Assembly (NCBI RefSeq): GCF_014639255.1
Contig: NZ_BMFV01000040.1
Span: forward strand, 1 to 32,560
Direction: 5' to 3'
DNA length: 32,560 nt
Source of the DNA: Pullulanibacillus pueri
GTDB lineage: Bacteria; Bacillota; Bacilli; Bacillales; Sporolactobacillaceae
Part shown: piece after piece, positions 30,205-32,560 of the stretch
Position numbering within the stretch: position 1 is the first letter of the stretch
Layout: each line of letters starts with the position of its first letter
The notes under the pieces: model-generated
The model's database searches: none
Told to the model about the DNA's origin: nothing
Seen by the model: the letters and a program-made list of their open reading frames with translations, nothing else
Made by a program: the position numbers and the translations under genes

Positions 30205-31035
30205 TTATGACTTTTGCCATGGAATCAGCTTTCTCTGCAATCCTCGTAATAGTAGCGAGAAGAAATAGCCAAAGAACGAAATGAGGACGAGGCCAACGTA
30301 CATATCCTTGAGTACAAAGGTTTTATATTTCGTCCAAATGAGATAACCGATACCGGAGTTAGCTCCAATCATTTCGGCGGCAACAATCGTGAGTAGCGCA
30401 ATGGCCTGCCCCATTTGAATCCCTTCCATCATCATAGGTAAGGCACCCGGAAGCGCGATTTTGAAAAAATAATCCTTGGATTTCGCACCATAATTCTTAG
30501 CAATATCGAGATAAATCCGATCGATATTCGTCACCCCTGCAACGGTATTGATAAGGACAGGGAAAAAGACAGACCCAGCGATCGTCACCATCTTAGAAAT
30601 ATCGTTGATCCCAAAAACGATGATGATAATAGGCATCAAAGCAAGTGTTGGAATGGGCATCAGCGCCATAACTAAGGGCTGTAATGTATAGCGTACAGGT
30701 AAATACATTCCCATCAAAAGTCCGATAATGATTGCAGGAATAACCCCTAAAAAGAACCCGCCAACAATCCTGTATAAGCTAATACCCACATGATGGAATA
30801 ATTGCCCCGTCGCACCTAGATGAAAAAATTCTAAAATGATAAGGCTTGGGGGTGGAAAAAAGCGCGGATCAATCATTGCCGTTCGTGATAAAATCTCCCA
30901 AATAATAAGTAAAAGAATCGGTGACGCGATCGTTAAAGCTTTAAACGCTCGATTTCTACGGACACTTTTCTTCCAAAGCTGTTGCTCCACGCTTTCTGAC
31001 TGAGTCATTTTATATGTGCTGATACTTTTCTCCAT
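30205..31035 (-). CDS. ABC importer permease (SsuC/TauC-like)
   Basis: 276 aa from ATG 31035, which follows AGAGGTGG; a GTG-like start at 31059 has no better site. Six membrane helices follow a polar N-terminus of about 30 residues. The coupling helix contact for the ATPase lies in the EAA-like loop NYGAKSKDYFFKIALPGALP followed by MMMEGIQMG. The ending is LRGLQRKLIPWQKS. It is the first gene of the operon. A leader of unknown length with DnaA-box-like sites lies upstream. Confidence 0.93.
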   Translation of the reverse strand: MEKSISTYKMTQSESVEQQLWKKSVRRNRAFKALTIASPILLLIIWEILSRTAMIDPRFFPPPSLIILEFFHLGATGQLFHHVGISLYRIVGGFFLGVIPAIIIGLLMGMYLPVRYTLQPLVMALMPIPTLALMPIIIIVFGINDISKMVTIAGSVFFPVLINTVAGVTNIDRIYLDIAKNYGAKSKDYFFKIALPGALPMMMEGIQMGQAIALLTIVAAEMIGANSGIGYLIWTKYKTFVLKDMYVGLVLISFFGYFFSLLLRGLQRKLIPWQKS

Positions 31036-31125
31036 ATTTTCACCACCTCTAGTACCCACATCATATGCACAAACGCCCAGAGTGTGAAAAACGTGATTCT
31101 TTATTTTTTCTGCTGATATAAGGTC

Positions 31126-31287
31126 TGTGAATAAAGTGGATAACCTTGTTGATAATTGCCGTAGAGGTGTTAGTTATGTGGATAACATTGTGGGTATTTT
31201 CTGAGGAAGTAATGAAAGCTGGGGAAAGACGCCTCTGGAGTAGCATTGAATTTTCCATTAAGTCCTCTTTCCACATCCTGTGGACAA
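31126..31287 (-). promoter_or_regulatory. Cluster of DnaA-box-like sites
   Basis: On the minus strand five 9-mers in one orientation match TTATCCACA: TTATTCACA (31126-31134), TTATCCACT (31135-31143), TTATCAACA (31147-31155), the perfect TTATCCACA (31177-31185) and TTGTCCACA (31279-31287); the others have one mismatch each. Four fall within 60 bp. They lie between pdaA and the ABC permease gene. A DnaA titration or regulatory site is inferred. Confidence 0.55.
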
Positions 31288-31301
31288 ATAGAGGCTGGGG
31301 G

Positions 31302-31425
31302 TTCTTTTTGTGAGCCACACCCTTATTTTGTACGTAAGCACATCTCTTTTGTTAGTTGCGGCCTCGTTTCGTGCACCTTTTGAAAATGGCGGGCTTCTTT
31401 TGTGCGCCATACTCCTCTTTTCGCG
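31302..31425 (-). repeat. Degenerate short repeat array
   Basis: On the minus strand a motif of the type CACAAAAGAAG recurs about every 18-32 bp (near 31302, 31321, 31343, 31363, 31395 and 31411, as CTCACAAAAAGAA, TACAAAATAAGG, AACAAAAGAG, GCACGAAACGAGG, GCACAAAAGAAG, CGCGAAAAGAGG). The repeats are too diverged for a CRISPR array. No gene is supported in 31036-31562. Confidence 0.4.
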
Positions 31426-31517
31426 AATCGGTCTATCCATCCTCTCAAGAGCCCGATCATCACTTTTGAGAGTTATGCTCTTCACTCACTTCAATCTCAT
31501 ATGTAGGTTCTTGTAAA

Positions 31518-31550
31518 ATAAAAAAACCACAGTTTAATTCCTGTGGTTTT
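31518..31550 (-). terminator. Terminator after pdaA
   Basis: The minus strand reads AAAACCACAG, loop GAATTAAA, CTGTGGTTTT then further Ts: a 10-bp perfect stem 12 nt after the pdaA stop. Confidence 0.92.
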
Positions 31551-31562
31551 CCTCTTTGAGCT

Positions 31563-32342
31563 TTACCAGACAAAGGATGGTGCGGCTTTATGTGCCATGA
31601 GATAATCAAGGCTGCGGAAAGTATAGCCTTGTTTTTTGAGATCATCGATGACTTTACCTAAAGCCTCGGCATTATCGCGGGATACGGAATGTAAAAGAAC
31701 AATGGCTCCCGGATGAATGCGTTTCATAATACTATTGTAAGCATAATCGGCACCCTTGTGCTCATCTCTCATCCAGTCCATATAAGCAAAGGACCAAAAA
31801 ACACTCGTATAGCCTTGTTCCTCCCCTAACTTTAATGAACGTTCACTAAAAGTGCCACGTGGAGGTCTAAGATATTTCATATCGGTTCTTCCTGTGATTT
31901 CGGTATAGGCTTGTTTTAATTTTTCCAGCTCGATTTTATATTTTTCATCACTTATTTTTGACAAATCTGGGTGTCCCCAAGAATGATTCCCAATGATATG
32001 GCCTTCTTTTACCATCCGTTGAATCAGCTCGGATTGATCGGTGATATAGTGGCCTGTGACAAAAAAGGCAGCAGGAACCTTTTTCTCTTTCAAGACATCT
32101 AAAATTTTCTTCGTATAGCCGTTTTCATATCCACAATCAAAGGTTAAGTAAATATCTTTTGATGTCGTGTCACCGATCCAAACCCCATGATATTTTTTTA
32201 ACAACGCATCATACTCAGGTTCCGTTGTTGCCGGCTGATTATTTTTACTCGGTTTAAAATACCAATCCTTCGCAGACGCAAACTGGGGCACAAGGACCAA
32301 TGTCACAACAAAAATAGTTAGTATTGAAAACCACTTGCGCAT
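31563..32342 (-). CDS. pdaA: Delta-lactam-biosynthetic de-N-acetylase PdaA
   Basis: Removes the N-acetyl group of muramic acid in spore cortex peptidoglycan, a step to muramic delta-lactam needed for germination. 259 aa (B. subtilis 263). A signal peptide ends near ASA-KDW at residue 24, so it acts outside the membrane. NodB domain motifs: LTFDCGYENGYT with the catalytic base Asp69, metal ligands HSWGHPD (His120, His124), RPPRGTFSE at 159-167, and IVLLHSVSRD. ATG at 32342 follows GGAGGG. Monocistronic, with its own terminator; forespore expression is expected from the family. FDCG instead of the more common FD(N/A)G is a minor variation. Confidence 0.95.
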   Translation of the reverse strand: MRKWFSILTIFVVTLVLVPQFASAKDWYFKPSKNNQPATTEPEYDALLKKYHGVWIGDTTSKDIYLTFDCGYENGYTKKILDVLKEKKVPAAFFVTGHYITDQSELIQRMVKEGHIIGNHSWGHPDLSKISDEKYKIELEKLKQAYTEITGRTDMKYLRPPRGTFSERSLKLGEEQGYTSVFWSFAYMDWMRDEHKGADYAYNSIMKRIHPGAIVLLHSVSRDNAEALGKVIDDLKKQGYTFRSLDYLMAHKAAPSFVW

Positions 32343-32445
32343 TGGTATCCCTCCATTTATAAAGCTTAATCTTAGGATGACCTAGCGCTAGCGAAATTAT
32401 GTTATCAATGACTCAAACAACTTGTTTTCACATTCTGACGTTATA

Positions 32446-32560
32446 AGAAAAACCGGGCGAAATGCATGCCCGGTCCTCATTCAGTTGGGCATTTAAAAGC
32501 TTTTTTACCAAAATGCTTCGTCAGTATCAAGTGGATTGGAGCGGAAGACGCGAGACTCCT
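32446..32560 (+). repeat. Dispersed intergenic repeat, cut by the window edge (copy D)
   Basis: GCCCGGTCCTCATTCAGTTG, TTTTTTACCAAAAT and GCGGAAGACGCGAGACTCCT match 27883-27993 at roughly 85% by eye. It is the left half of the element; the remainder lies beyond the window. It stands upstream of pdaA. Confidence 0.75.

Noticed and set aside
31036..31125. TPP or SAM riboswitch before the ABC importer
   Set aside because: None of the conserved riboswitch core motifs are found on the minus strand of this gap.

Overview
The window looks like a chromosomal segment of a low-GC, endospore-forming member of the Bacillales. It carries a gamma-type small acid-soluble spore protein (sspE), the cortex enzyme pdaA, and the yfh/yga gene neighbourhood known from Bacillus subtilis: yfhD, yfhE, recX, yfhH, yfhP, mutY, sspE, ygaC, ygaD, gsaB/hemL, ygaE, bcp, perR, ygzB, then an rRNA operon. 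The start of a 16S rRNA gene is present. Its 5' variable region looks Bacillales-like, possibly Sporolactobacillaceae, but this was not tested.

Layout, left to right. (1) 1-600: first ~262 nt of a 16S gene on the minus strand, with a boxA-like leader and three tandem sigma-A promoters. (2) 920-1805: a decayed minus-strand operon consisting of an intact operator/promoter, a 39-codon remnant resembling a TetR C-terminus, and a metallo-beta-lactamase-fold gene broken by a 1-nt frameshift. (3) 1855-6176: ygzB (+) converging on perR (-), then the minus-strand group MDR oxidoreductase > bcp > 2-hydroxyacid dehydrogenase > pduO-type adenosyltransferase. perR has a Per box downstream of its promoter. 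(4) 6407-12755, plus strand: a Nudix hydrolase, a repeat-rich gap, an OPT transporter translationally coupled to a PqqD-like protein, hemL, and a ygaE-type exporter. (5) 13042-20123, mostly minus: ygaC-ygaD, an SRAP protein, sspE, mutY, yfhP (+), and recX-yfhH. (6) 20238-21930, plus: a structured leader RNA in front of a GNAT acetyltransferase, then two tiny genes, yfhE and yfhD. (7) 22003-26508: a minus-strand galT-galK-galE operon, in which galK has lost its signature motif to a frameshifting deletion, facing a divergent ROK repressor with paired operators. (8) 26658-28200: two overlooked small membrane ORFs, a membrane-anchored Mrr-like nuclease and dispersed repeats. (9) 28257-31035: an ABC importer of the nitrate/sulfonate/taurine (NMT1-like) type. 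(10) 31126-32560: a cluster of DnaA-box-like 9-mers, pdaA, and a repeat copy cut by the window edge.

Most of the window is conserved housekeeping. The points that deserve attention are: the leader RNA at 20400-20550, where one segment can pair either with a 5' strand or with the Shine-Dalgarno of the acetyltransferase; the DnaA-box cluster at 31126-31287; the OPT/PqqD pair with no RiPP enzyme nearby; the two decayed loci (tetR-MBL and galK); and at least three families of intergenic repeats.
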